64,000 bases of DNA, taken from positions 18,623,299 through 18,687,298 of the forward strand of contig NC_068366.1 of the NCBI RefSeq assembly GCF_020536995.1. Direction: 5' to 3'. Numbering within the stretch: position 1 is the first letter of the stretch; each line of letters begins with the position of its first letter. Of the stretch, positions 35,341 to 47,529 are shown piece after piece. Source of the DNA: Dreissena polymorpha (lineage: Eukaryota; Mollusca; Bivalvia; Myida; Dreissenidae). Made by a program: the position numbers and the translations under genes. Under the pieces are notes generated by a model. It was not told the origin of the DNA. It saw nothing but the letters and a program-made list of their open reading frames with translations, and made no database searches.

Positions 35341-37062
35341 TCACGGTCCAGTGTATACGAAAATGGCGAGATAGTCGGCGCGCTCAAACATTCGGCGGTT
35401 CCAATAGTCTGCACCGTTCAGGTTGGAGTAGAGGAATTGTGGGTAACGTGGCTGGTGGTCCCAGTCACAGCCCCCGTCATGCTCCACTACCACCATGTTT
35501 CCGGCATCGTGGTCACAGTCACCATAAAGCTGGTTGATGAAGAACGTCCGCTTGAAATCATACCTATCATGACCTTGAGAATAAAGTCGGAATAGATTTA
35601 GTTGGTTTGTGTATAATGTTGTTTTTGTTTGTTCATTTGTTACTGCATGATTATTAAAATGGATTCGATTTTTTATCTCAAAACTGTAACATTCCGTAAG
35701 CTAGCTTGCAATATAAATTCCATTAAACGTACTTGGGTTGGCATCAACATGTTACCAGTAACTGTTGCCATATGCGTTGTTCCCCATATCAAATTAACTC
35801 GGTACGTGACAACGAAACAACGAATATCTAACATTAATTAAAAAGTTTACAACGATGGACACACCTTGAATTGAGAAATAATTGAAGGTGGTCGCTGGAG
35901 AAATGTCTGAGTAGCTTGAGACGATCACCCGCTGCTGTGCGAACCATGACGTCATATCCGAACCTGTTCCGTCGAACACGATAAACGCCACTTCGCGTGA
36001 CTGTTTGTAAAGGGCGTACTTGACGTATTTGACGCCGAGGGACGCCCAATGGTTGACGGCGTAGTTGTCCCGGAAGTGGCTGTCGTAGGACCGCGACATA
36101 TCTGTCGGTTTTGTGCTCGAAGTACCGGAGCCTATGAGCAAAGTTACAGAGACGTAGTGTTAAATAGTGGTTAAAACGAGGGGTGTATATTTGAGCGCAT
36201 GTTATCCAACAAATGTATATACATATACTGTGAACTGTTGATCGGTCTGCACGTAGGCTGGAACAAGTGCTTTTCATCAGAGCGAACCGGTCTAAATGTC
36301 AATTCCCAATTCATTTGAGCTTGTTTGGTGATCACAGTATCGGACAAATCGGAATTTCTCTGGGTACTCGCGCCCTTCCGCACTAGAACACACCAAAGCT
36401 GAATATCTTTTACAGTAATATACAGATTCTATTACAGGTTTTCATATGCTCATGTGTTAATTCTTTCACTGTACTCACCAGTCATCCAAGCGGCCTGCGT
36501 CTCCTGGCCGTTACCGGAAGTTCCTCTGAAAACCAGGTTCCAGCCACTCTCTTCCAGCTTAGCAATCGTCAGTGGTTCAGTGAAATCCATCACCGGTCTG
36601 GAAGACGTAAACAAAGAGGTTTTTTATAAACTTGTCGAATTGGGTAAATAGCATCGGGACCGGAAAAACGCTTTGATCGAATGATTCATAAAGAATAGAA
36701 TTTCGACGGAAAATCGGTATCAGATAATATGTTAATCTCCGGACGATAAACCCATATTATATCACATTTAGGCAAATAATACAGAGCTCCTTAATTCTAT
36801 CCCTACCTTCCTCAAAAAAAGATCTCCCTACTATATCGTGTCTCGCTTTCTGCTGTCCTGTGGGAATGGATCGACAGGTTCATGTAACCAAAATAAGTCG
36901 AAATTGATATAATAATAAAATAATAAAATTAAAAGAATAAAATAACACACGTAAATGTGTGTATCTTTATAATGCAATCCATGTTTACCTGATCGAATTC
37001 AGAACAAATCCTAGTGTCGGATTCCACAGAAATACACTTACGAATAAACAGCTAGCTTTCAT
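35341..37062 (-). CDS. Secreted protein of an unnamed family, copy B
   Basis: Four exons, 36989-37062, 36479-36597, 35865-36131 and 35341-35573, join to 230 aa with intron phases 2, 1, 1. Exon 1 encodes a signal peptide (MKASCLFVSVFLWNPTLGF). The mature part carries LEESGWNLVFRGTSGNG, MSRSYDSHFRDNYAV, WASLGVKYVKYALYKQSREV, DGTGSDMTSWFAQQRV, FNYFSIQGH, RTFFINQLYGDCDHDAG, GGCDWDHQPRYPQFLYS and ADYLAIFVY. The two exon-4 cysteines are conserved with A and C. It is much closer to C than to A, so B and C are the younger duplicate pair. Gene is compact (1.7 kb). No transposon interrupts it. All donors are GT and acceptors AG. Function unknown; secretion is inferred from the leader. Confidence 0.88.
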
Positions 37063-37434
37063 TTTAATTGTCTAAAGTGGTGACAATCATTGACACATAT
37101 GTTACGTGCAATGCTTTTTATAGTGTTCACTATCAGCGTCTGTCGGTGGCTTTTGCTGACACCTGCACAACAGAGACACGCCTCGTTATCTGTGATAAAA
37201 AATGAGCATGCATTCTCATCGTGAATAAAAAGGCATGCATTAAAACTATCGCACTGAAGACCAAGTTCATATAGGGAAATTAAAAAAAACAACAACAGCG
37301 CATTAATTGTACATGTTTATTAAATTGATATTGCATGCAGTTTGCTGAACGGCCCATCAAAGTTATGAATATCAAGGCACTTGCCCATTTCGAACATGAC
37401 TGCAGTGCATCGTCATTATTATCCGTATAGTTAA

Positions 37435-38560
37435 CCCCATTTGGATAACCTAAACAAAACTGTAATGTTCGCTTATGTTACTGAATATGATATTGCTTTT
37501 CTAGCTGATACGGTTTTGGGTTTACAGCGCCGATTCGATTTATTGCACAAATTCTGTACGAGAACAGGATTACACGTGAACACATCAAAAACAAAAATTA
37601 AGGTCTTCAAAAAGGGGGGTAAACCAGCTATGGATGAACGCTGTTATTTGCTGGTACTTTAATTGACGTTGTACAGTCCTTAAAGTTTACGTTGGTGTCT
37701 GCTTCTTTCCTTCTCTTTCACTAATTAAAATGGCTAGCGAAAATGAAATTAAGGGGAAGCGTGCCTTGAATGGCATATTATCGTCATTGTATAAATATGG
37801 TCAACTATCTAATTCAGTCTTCTTTAAACTGTATGACAGTAAAATAAGTCCTGTTTTATTACGGGAAGTGAAATTTGGGGTTTAAAAAAAATTCAATGTA
37901 TCGAATCGGTCCATCGACACGCCTGCAAAAGGTACCTTTGTGTTGCTGAAAAAAAACATCAAATATCACGAGCCTCGGGGATTGCGGTCGCTACTCTATT
38001 GTTATAACTTCAAAAATTCGATGCCTAAAATATTGACTGAGAATTATAAGCATGCCCGACATCAGATACGTTAAAAATGCTATAATTTCTTATTGAACAC
38101 GAACGTAAATCTCTACTTTAATTGGGCTAATAGAATTAAGAACTTACGTAGCAAAAATGGATTTCAATACATTTGGATTAACCAGCATGTCCAAAACCCA
38201 CACAAATTTATAAATGAATTTAGAGAAAGGGCTCAATACTTAAAGAACTGGCGGAGTATAGTTAATTCATCTCCCAAACTGGAACTATACAAACATATTA
38301 AGTAACAATACGAACACGTATCATATCTAGACATCCTATTTGTGCGCAAATTTAGGCGCAGTTTTGCCCAACTTCGTTCCGGAACCCTTCCGATAGAAAT
38401 CGAAACAGGCAGGTATCGCGGTATAACTAGAGAACAACGGTTTTTGCCCAATTTGCAATACTCGTGAAATAGAAAGCAAATTACATCTCCTATTCAAGTG
38501 CCCTGTACTGCCAGATAAACGAAAAACATAAATACAACGTAAATTTTTCATACCTTAACC
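37435..38560 (+). mobile_element. Decayed non-LTR retrotransposon (LINE) 3' part
   Basis: Reads as the carboxy half of a LINE polymerase across several frames. First comes a reverse-transcriptase block (YDIAFLADT, then GLHVNTSKTKIKVF, near 37485-37605). A thumb-like KYGQLSNSVFFKLYDSKISP segment follows near 37793-37850 and a carboxy-terminal piece near 38093-38305. The YADD-type motif has become EYDIA and frames shift at least twice, so it is dead. Clade uncertain (Jockey/CR1-like range). It sits between gene B and the next repeats, in plus orientation. Confidence 0.75.
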
Positions 38561-38929
38561 CAAATATACATAAATTGTTTATAATGTTGGCAAGCAAAAA
38601 TGAACAGACAATAAAACAAACTGCTTATTACATTGTTAAAGCACTTGAAATGCGAAAACTAATTCTTGATCAATAACATAACATAATTAAAAGGGTTTTC
38701 ACAGGCCTAAACTATATCTTCAAATAATTGTAAAAGTGTACTTATCTTTAACATGCAGTCTCTTTCCGAGAAATTCCTATATTTCGTTTCGATAGGCTGA
38801 CTACTCTGTATACATTTGTACAATTGCTGTCAAATTACTGTAGGCCCTACCTATATAATCTAAATTCAGCTTTACAACTTTTAAGCATCCTATACGCAGG
38901 CTTCTAGACTTTTTGAAGGTTATATGCAG

Positions 38930-39060
38930 GGGTTATAACGTTATATATACATGTATACCCTATTACATATGTATATGTGTATGTATGCATATAAATAATA
39001 TATGTATATACATGTGTGCGTGTGCGTGCGTGCGCGCATGCATGTGCTTTGAATGAAAAG
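38930..39060. repeat. TATG/TGTA and TGCG microsatellite
   Basis: Alternating purine-pyrimidine tract with TATATACATGTAT, ATGTATATGTGTATG and GTGCGTGCGTGCGCGCATGC. Such tracts favour Z-DNA and cruciforms. No gene content. Confidence 0.75.
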
Positions 39061-40850
39061 ATGTGAATATTACTTTTTTTGTTCCACTACATGCAAAAAC
39101 TGTATGATGTTTTAGCATGCTATTGTTGAGCACTGTTCACCACTCGATAATATGTTAACATGCTATGCCAATCATTCGTGCACACACCCTTGTCTTGCAT
39201 GGATTGTAATATATATGTATATGTGTCAGGGGCCGGAGGCCAATATCACAAATAAACAGAATCAGATTGGATTGGTTAGAGAAAACAACCCCATGGCATT
39301 TATAAAACAAAGTAAGAAACTGACCTAGCGTTCATGCAAGGTTCATTTGATAATCTACACCAATGCCTACTTGCATTTCCTGAAAGCTGAACTTAAAGTG
39401 CACATTGCGTGTGTTGACAGTGCTAATCTTAAAATAATAGTGAAGATTTTTGTTACCCAATGTAAATAGATTGCAAAGAAATTTTACCTATATTGTAAAT
39501 AAAACTGACATACCAGCGCTTTGTCTCTTGAATAAAAATACGAATACCATTTCGGGCAATATACCTTTTGCACATGGAAAATAGTGACAAAGAACGGGAA
39601 ACAAGAAGCAACAGAAGGATACCAAGCCAAGATATATTTTTGTTGTTGATAAAATAAAAGTATACGTGGTAATAACACATCTTATTGAAAAACGTGTATC
39701 TGTGACGTACGATGGTAACAACGCTTGCCTTTGTGAAATCATTGACATAACTGGCAGAAGCAAAAAGGAAAATGAATATCCGCTTATATTAAAGAAATAT
39801 ATGCCCGAAAGCCGCTCAGATATAACATGTGTTCGGCATAAATCTTGGAGATGGACACGTGCTCTCCCGGAGAGGTGTTCTCTCGATATCAAAGCATATG
39901 CGGACATTAGTTACAATCATTCAACTCTCAGCTTTATAAGCCAAAGGGTTGCTGAGAGTTGCAATGCGCCGTCTTTTGTTCAAAGGTGCAAAATTTGATC
40001 ACCACTGAAATGCTAAGGAACACTGATACTACAAACACTTTTCAACGTTTACCTGTTTAAAGCACAAACTCGTGCAAATGGTACCATTAAAGCAAGAAAT
40101 AATTGCTTTTATTTACTTTGTTATTCTTTCGCACGCTCTATACGCCATAATGGGAAACTGTGGTAATTTTGCCGACAAAAAGTGTCGCTCTCGTTTAGGT
40201 CGCAGTACAACAATCTTTGGCACATCGTGATAGTTGATGTAACCTAAGTCGATAACGATGTCGGACAGGTGTCGAATATTTACGCTGTTCCAAATTTCAA
40301 AATGAAAATGTAAGCAAAAATAGAGTGTTGAAACATCGTCTTGTTTTTTAGGTTGAATGCAAAGGATAACGTTCGTAGGCTGCCATTCGGGTAAATTTAA
40401 TGTGTTTTTGAAGTGTATTCATCGTTTCCTTAATTGGTAACGAACGACATCTGTTAAAGGATGCGCACGAAATCTGTGCGCAAAGCTGCGATTGTGTAAC
40501 TAATGAAGGGGTGCATATATAATCCCAGAGCCACCAAAGCAAAAACTATCAAAGGCTCTGGGCGTACGTTAATATGGACTAATGCAGGCATATGCCCTCC
40601 CGGACGCCCCCCCCCCCCCCCTCAAAACGACCCCCTTAAAAGTGTCCCTTGAAGATTTATCCGTTCTTCATCTTATATGTTGAGTTTGATAACAAATGTG
40701 ATGAAATCATTTCAATTTATTGACCCATAAACATGACGTCAAAGTATTCATAATAAATGTATTCATGCTCATCAAAACAATTAACATAACTGTATTCTAA
40801 GACAGAGCACTGAGGAGCTTACGATTAATAACTAGTCGACCGTGAAAAAA
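39061..40850. other. No gene seen; two opposed frames of unclear status
   Basis: A plus frame of 110 codons (39666-39998) and an overlapping minus frame of 139 codons (39488-39907) exist. Neither shows a recognisable motif or splice partner. A run of about 15 C is at 40606-40622. The rest is AT-rich. Confidence 0.45.
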
Positions 40851-40854
40851 TATA

Positions 40855-41292
40855 ATGTTTAAAGTAACATTACTATTCAAAATCAACGAAAATTTCGTAC
40901 AATTGTACGTAAAATAAACTTAACCAATTAAAAATCAGTGTTCCTTATGGCAATTGCCGAAATGTCAACGTCAGATGTGGTCTGGTAAAATAGATTTGTA
41001 GATACAAAATGCTCGTTTTTGTTTATTTGTGGCCACATTTAATTCTCGCGAATATATCTATTCATACGACACACGAACACCATTTTAGTGTTCATGTGTC
41101 GTATGAATAGATATGCAAAACAATAATAAAAACGAGCATGTTGTATCTACAAAAATCTTTTTTACCAGACCACATCTGACGTTGACATTTTGGCAATTGC
41201 CATAAGGAACACTGATTTTTAATTAGTTAAGTTTATTTTACGAACAATTATACGAAATGTTCGTTGATTGTGAATAGTAATGTTACTTTAAC
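40855..41292. mobile_element. Near-perfect 430-bp palindromic element
   Basis: GTAACATTACTATTCAAAATC at the left is mirrored by its complement at the right. The two arms stay complementary almost to the centre at ATTTTAGTG, 41080-41090, where TTCATACGACACACGAACAC meets its complement. This is a foldback MITE without coding capacity. Few mismatches suggest it is fairly recent. Confidence 0.8.
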
Positions 41293-41609
41293 CCGATTTC
41301 GCAACGATGTCAGGTCAATCCAATTCATCGAAATCTGCCGCTCCAAAAAACTTCAAAGACACGTACGAAAATAACTTGAAATCCAACAAACATCGGAGAA
41401 GAAGTTCGACGTGCCAAAATTGCTGACAAACCAGCCTAACCAACATTACTATGTAAGGACCAATCAGCCAACATGCCAACAAACATTTGCACGTCAGCAT
41501 ACCCCCCCCCCCCCCCCGCCCTCCCAAACTGTATAAAATGCATGTTTCAATTATTGATGGTAGTCATGTGTTATTTAAAGCGTTATCTTATAAGCCTCTT
41601 AGGCTCTAT

Positions 41610-42330
41610 TGGTTATTGTCGGCTCAGGTACGACTTTAAAAGTCTCTTAAGTATACCACAAAGTACCCGGGGTACTGAAAATACACTGCAAAGTACCCCG
41701 AGGTATGGCCGGATGCCTTTAAACGGATCTTTTCACGGTTTGGTAAATTGAGAAAATTGAACAAAGTTGTTTCAGATTCGCAAATTTTCGTTTTAGTTAT
41801 GATATTTGTGAGGAAACAGTATTACTGAACATTTACCATGGTCTAATATAGCCAATATATGCATCTTTTGACCATTTAAAATCCTAAAAATTATAAAGCG
41901 TTGCAACGCGAAACGATTGAATAATTTGGAGAGTTCTGTTGTTGTCGTTAAATTTTGTGAAACTACGAAGATTGCTCATATAATTCATAAAATACTTTAA
42001 CCAAGTATGCTTGGCAGAAGAGCAGAGCGGGCTAATGCGTTTTTACTCCAGGTTACTCCAGGACTCCGGGGGTCACTGGTTCTAGTCCAGCTGCGGCTTT
42101 GTTTTTCCTTTTTTAAATTTTATTCTAGATTTTTTACTGGAGCTTTTAAGATCCAATGTTTACATTTATAAATATAAAGCATTTAATGACTTATTTCAAA
42201 ACATGCCAAAAACTGTGAAAAGGCCCCGTTAAGCATATTTTCCGTACACTGGGTACACTTTTGTACACTTAAAGATTACATCGGGGATACATTTTAGAAG
42301 TACCTGAGCCAGTTGAGCGCCAGTTAAATC
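41610..42330. mobile_element. GTACCCCGGGTAC-type element split by a SINE-bearing element
   Basis: The outer parts (TTGTCGGCTCAGGTAC ... AGTACCCGGGGTACT, and GTACCTGAGCCAGTTGAGCG) resemble the two copies at 47530-47998 and 51491-51930. Between them, 41722-42230 is an opposite-orientation copy of the 20937-21435 element: its ends are AACGGATCTTTTCACGG and GTGAAAAGGCCCCGTT, with a B-box-like GGTTCTAGTCC near 42090. Hence a nested insertion; the inner element is the younger. Confidence 0.6.
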
Positions 42331-42551
42331 CGGAATGATAGTGTTCAATTTAACTTAAAAGTCGGAGATAATACGTTCACGAACCAGATCAGATAGCTTA
42401 CGGTTATTCCGGTGACTAGCTAGAATTATCCAGCTAGTATTCTAAAAATCATCCTGGCGTTCCACCGCTGTTCATAGACTTCGCCCAATGGCCACATCAA
42501 AGGCTACAGTGCATTACGATAGAGGAAAGGTACATTCTTTGTATTTTCATG

Positions 42552-43695
42552 TAATGGGCTGGAATATACCAGCATTATCCCGTAATGTACCGGCCTTGTC
42601 GCGGAATGTACCTGTATTCGAGATTTTCATAACTAAGAAGTTGTCTCCCATTCGGGTAGGTATCACGAGTATCACGGGTAAAGAGCGGTCCGTCTAAAAT
42701 GCGTATATGACTCATATCCGCGGATATGACCGAAAAGTGCGAAAATGGACGAATATAAGCAATATCGACACTTTTTTTGCAATGTTTATTTCAATGTTTA
42801 ACGAAAAAAAAACACAAAATGTATTAATTACGCAAGGTAAAAATATCTTATATTTGATTGTTACTATATATTATAGTTTATTGGTACGTAAAAATATGCA
42901 TGTTATTTTATTTATTCAAATGAACACAGGATATCGTAGTGCTACATTTAAATGTTTCAAGAATGGTTATAACCATTATAGTTGCAATGTTATTGAAATG
43001 CATTGCATGTCCCGGTAAAATTTAGATTTTTCGTTAATATTTCAACAGTTCATATCCAATATCCCGATAAGTTAAAATACAAAGCCGATATGTTTAAGAT
43101 TAATATTACAGCTGTTACATTCACTTATAAAACATAATATCAACGAAAAATTTAAAATTTTAGCGGGGTAAAAATACTATTTTCTAAAGCATATTGTATA
43201 TCTGAATACTAAAGTTTTGAGACGACACCAAGAATAATAATACATTCAGTATATTATATAAACATTATGTAACCTTATACAACAAAACATATGTGGTGTC
43301 GGCGTGGTTATATTGTTTGTGGTGTGTAGCCCTAAAACAATCTTCTGGCACTTCGTCATGTTCGCGGATATGAATTTAGAGTTGGAAAAATGAAAATGTC
43401 TATTAATTGTTATATTGTGAGACAATACAAACATATTTAACACATATTGTGTTTTTTATATTAAATTTTGAAATAAACATTGCAGAAAAAGTGTCGATAT
43501 TGCCTGTATCCGCACTTTTCGGTCATATCCATGGATATGAGTCATATACGAATTTTAGACGGACCGCTTTTTACCCGGGATACTCGTGACACCTATCCGA
43601 ATGGGAGACAACTTATGAGTTACGAAATGACCGAATTGTCCCGGGATGTACCGACCTTGTCCCTAAATGTACCGACATGGTCCCAGAAATCAAGG
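42552..43695. mobile_element. 1.1-kb element with ~240-bp inverted arms
   Basis: The left arm (about 42552-42805) includes TTGTCTCCCATTCGGGTAGG and CATATCCGCGGATATGACCG. It matches the complement of 43455-43695, where GGTCATATCCATGGATATGA lies. Each arm itself contains the short palindrome CATATCCGCGGATATG. The interior is AT-rich and has no transposase frame. Non-autonomous DNA element, superfamily unknown. Confidence 0.7.
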
Positions 43696-44052
43696 ATTCT
43701 GTCGGTAATTGATATATTTTATTTGAACTCCCATTTGAACGGGTTAAAATACCTGATTGTGTTTACCAAATCACCGGATTTATATCCTGATTGCCCGGGT
43801 AGTTTACAGTGCAATCAGAGTTGCTTCCCTCGCATCGGCGTTGGCAAACCTTGGCAATCAGAGTGGGGCTTATATTTCCGTATTCTGATAATTAATGTTA
43901 CATGGCAACCATTGAGAGCTAAACATGTTTGAGCATGTCAATCAATATTGATCGTGGGTCTGAAAAAAGAAATGTACCGGTGTACGAAGTAATTGCTTTT
44001 TTCGAATGAAATCAAGTTTACGGTTTTACGTGAATTCAGTATTTCAAGTCAT

Positions 44053-47000
44053 TCACTGTCCAGTGTAGACGAAAATGGCCAGATAGTCGGCTCGTCCGAA
44101 CATCCGTTGGTTCCAGTTTTCTGCGGCGTTCAGGTCGGAGTAGAGGAATTGTGGGTAGCGCGGCTGATGGTCCCAGTTGCAGTCGCCGTCACGCTCCAGT
44201 ACCACAACGTTTCCGACGTCGCCGTCACAGCCGTGGTAAATCTGGTTGATGAAGAACGTCCGTACGACATGCTGGACGTCAATGTGGCCTTTAGATATAG
44301 GTAAATGTGATGGTATCAATACGGAATCCGCTTGGTGTCGGTTAGTGCCTTCTTAAAAAAATGGGTTAAAGCAAACGCGGACAACATGTTGGTCGGTTTT
44401 GGATGTCTAACAATGACGCGGTAACTTACATGTATACTGATACTATTTGTTGCTTACAGAGAATGTTAAACTGTGCCCTTGGTCAAACACGCGTATGCGA
44501 CGAAGAAACTTGCAAATGACATTAGGCTTGCCAATAACATTGTAGTACATGTAGTTTGTGTATGTGCTTAGTTTTCTAGCAAATGTTTATCGTATGTGAA
44601 CAGGAAAAGAGCTAATGAATTTACCACAATTTAGCATGTTTGAAAAATAACACCCTACCTTGGATTGAGAAGAAGTTGTATGTGTTTGTTGGCGTAATGT
44701 CTGAGTAGCTGGAGACCAGCACCCGCTGTTGCGCGAACCATGACGTCATATCCGATCCTGTTCCGTTAAACACGATGTTCACGACCTCGCGCGACTGTTT
44801 GTACAGGGCGAACTTGACGTATTTAACGCCGAGGGACGCCCAGTGAGTGACGGCATAATTGTCCCGGAAGTGGCTGTCGTAGGACCGTGACATGTCCATC
44901 GGTTTTGTGCTCGACGTACCAACGCCTGTGAACAAGATTAAGGAAACGTACAATGTCCTTTTAACTAGAGTGGTTACAATACGAATTTTGAAATAAGTAT
45001 CTAGTGCGAACTTTGGATTATTGGTCATATGTTCAGGAATTTTGTTGAACAAAAATGATAGGTTTACATCAGTTCAACAACCCACATTACGAAAGTCTGA
45101 AAAGGCATAAGCACACTGATAAAATTATTGTACTGACCATTCCCACATGTAAAAGATTTAAACAACTGTTCCGAAATTGATACTTATAACATTGCACGCA
45201 CCATTCATCCAAGCATCAAGTGTGTTGTGACCGTTACCGGAAGTTCCTCTAAACACCAGGTTCCAGCCACTCTCTTCAAGTTGCGCAATCATCAGAGGTT
45301 CGGCGAACCCCATCACTGGTCTGTGATATGTACAAGTAAACGTGTCAGTAGGGAAGCTTTAAGTATTTCACCAGCTGGTAGAGCGGTAGGCGCTTTTGTA
45401 TTTTAGTATCAAAACCATGGCACTTATTTGACACGCCAAATTATTTATGTTTCCGGGTTTTGTTTGGTCCTATTTTGGTTAGATTTTAGATCCCGGTAAT
45501 ATAGAACCATTCGCCCTTTAGTCGAACAAGTTAAGGATACATTTCTATACACTTCTATAATAAGACGCTTGTGATTTAAAGCTGGGACTCAGCTGGTGCA
45601 AGATTTTGGTATCATATGTAGTGATTATATATTTTTTAAATACCTGTTTTATTCCCATCTTATTTTCACTAAACAATATTTGAATATCCATACACTTTGA
45701 TTTTGCCCATGAGTCGAACATAGCGCACCCTTATGACGTACATATTTTCGCTAAATTTTTAACAATTAAAACAATTACGGTTTCAGACCTGTTTTGTATA
45801 TAAAAAATAATGTCGATATATTGACTGAATTTTTAATTCACAAATGACATGACCACTTCTAGTGTCAATTCGAACATAACAACAACGGTACCCTTTGAAG
45901 CACTGTGTTGACACAGAAAAATGTGTTAATACAAAGATATAAAACTCTGTGCTCCTTATTTGTGAGATAAGTGATTCCTTATATATTGGGTCATATGTTG
46001 ATTGGAATTAATATTTGGTTAATTCTCATCAGTTAGAATCATCCAGAAGCAAACCTTGTGGTCATCGTCAGGGCGAATGGCGTTAGTTTCAACGGCTAAT
46101 TGAATAGTTACACATATTGGCGGTGATATATAAGAAATAGAACGAAACACGGAAACTGAGCGTTTTTGTTTATAGAAAAAGTGTCACATTTGGAATATTT
46201 CTTCGTATTAAGTGATTTCGTTAAATTGCATCTTGCAAACCCACCGATGTTATCAAGCTGATCGTAAATGACAAATTCTGAATTTACGACCACAATAAGT
46301 TACTTATACTGCTTCAGGTTCAATTGCATCGAGTTAACAAAGTTGACATTTTTACTTTAGAATCTTTTAATAACTTTGAGTACAAAGTGTTAAATATTCG
46401 TTCAAAGTTTCAGATCATGTTAAAGTAAAGGTGTTTTTTTAAGCTAAAATAAAAAAACAAACACTTGCAAAATCAACTCAATGGCTAGTTTCCCCATATG
46501 TCGTCAGTAAGCATCATTCAACTTTGGACTGCAAGAACAAATGCTTTTTCGTTTAAAATTAAGTACTTCTCGCATTAATTAGCCTTGTACAGATCGAGAT
46601 AATTCCACCTTTTTTATTGATAATATAACTTTGTTTTTGTGTTTGTATTAACTCAAGTTGTAAAATCGGCTTAACCTAGCGTCTAGAAAAAAGGCCTTGG
46701 CAAACAGCGTAGACCCAGATGAGACGCCGCTGTTTGCTTTAAGGAATTTCTGTAAGAATATTCTAAATATAGAAATAAATATACTAGATATCCCTAATAA
46801 TAAATGGGTTAATAAATATACTACAAGTAGATTTATGGTTAAAGAGAATGATTGAGAATGTACTTTTTTAGTGTCAAAATGATAAGGGAATTATTGAATT
46901 AATGTTAAATAAACATTACATAAAAGACAGAATTATTATTTCGGTGAAAAGAAATAGACAGGAAAAAACTACGAAGGCTTACCCGTCATTGGAATTCAAA

Positions 47001-47059
47001 ATAAACCCCAGAGTCGGATTCAACAGAAGTAAAACACACGCTATATAACCGCTTTCCAT
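44053..47059 (-). CDS. Secreted protein of an unnamed family, copy C
   Basis: Four exons, 46983-47059, 45202-45320, 44659-44925 and 44053-44288, join to 232 aa (phases 2, 1, 1). Exon 1 gives a signal peptide (MESGYIACVLLLLNPTLGF) whose NPTLGF end is shared with copy B. Conserved blocks are LEESGWNLVFRGTSGNG, MSRSYDSHFRDNYAV, VKFALYKQSREV, NGTGSDMTSWFAQQRV, RTFFINQIYHGCDGDVGN, GDCNWDHQPRYPQFLYSD and ADYLAIFVY. Two cysteines follow the leader, as in A and B. FDGTG of A and B is FNGTG here, creating an N-G-T N-glycosylation sequon. Intron 1 (1.66 kb) holds a partial family-2 MITE. Length and layout match the sister genes; nothing suggests inactivation. Function unknown. Confidence 0.88.
46671..46812. 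mobile_element. Partial miniature element, family 2
   Basis: CTAGCGTCTAGAAAAAAGGC through GCAAACAGCGTAGACCCAGA to AATGGGTTAA. Opposite in orientation to 11620-11848 and lacking part of the hairpin and one end. Lies in intron 1 of gene C. Confidence 0.7.
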
Positions 47060-47529
47060 TTTGCTTGCCTTACTAGAAATGATAAAGTCAAATTAGCGTG
47101 CGTTGCGTAGTAGAATTCTCTTAGTGGCACTTATGTACAGATAAGAAACAGCGTTATCTTGCTGAAAGTATTGTACTGCGACGACGGGTTTAAACTAGAT
47201 AATCAATGCAGTATCTAAGATTGGAGCTTCGTTAATAAAAGGTGACAATTATTGAAACTTGTATATAAAAAACGCAATCTAAGAATAAACAACATCCAGT
47301 GTCGGATTAAGCACGCTGAATTACATAGGTAGTGAAACTTTTTGGCCCACTACAACGGGCCCTAGTCGGCCTATTGCCTACAAGAACGCCATGGCCAAGT
47401 CGATTTCACTAGTTTAAATTAGCCTACCAGTGCCAAGACTGGCACGACATAAAATATGACGATGTCCTTTTATAGGTATACACATGTCAAAATAATTGGC
47501 TTTGTTCAGTCATTAGATTAGGCATCATA

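Noticed and set aside
39488-39998. Overlapping opposed frames of 139 and 110 codons
   Set aside because: Both strands being open over the same DNA suggests chance. Neither has recognisable content or regulatory context. Listed only as unclear.
43993-44304. Plus-strand frame over 43993-44304 as a gene
   Set aside because: It is the antisense shadow of exon 4 of copy C; the same shadow appears opposite exon 4 of copy B and copy A.
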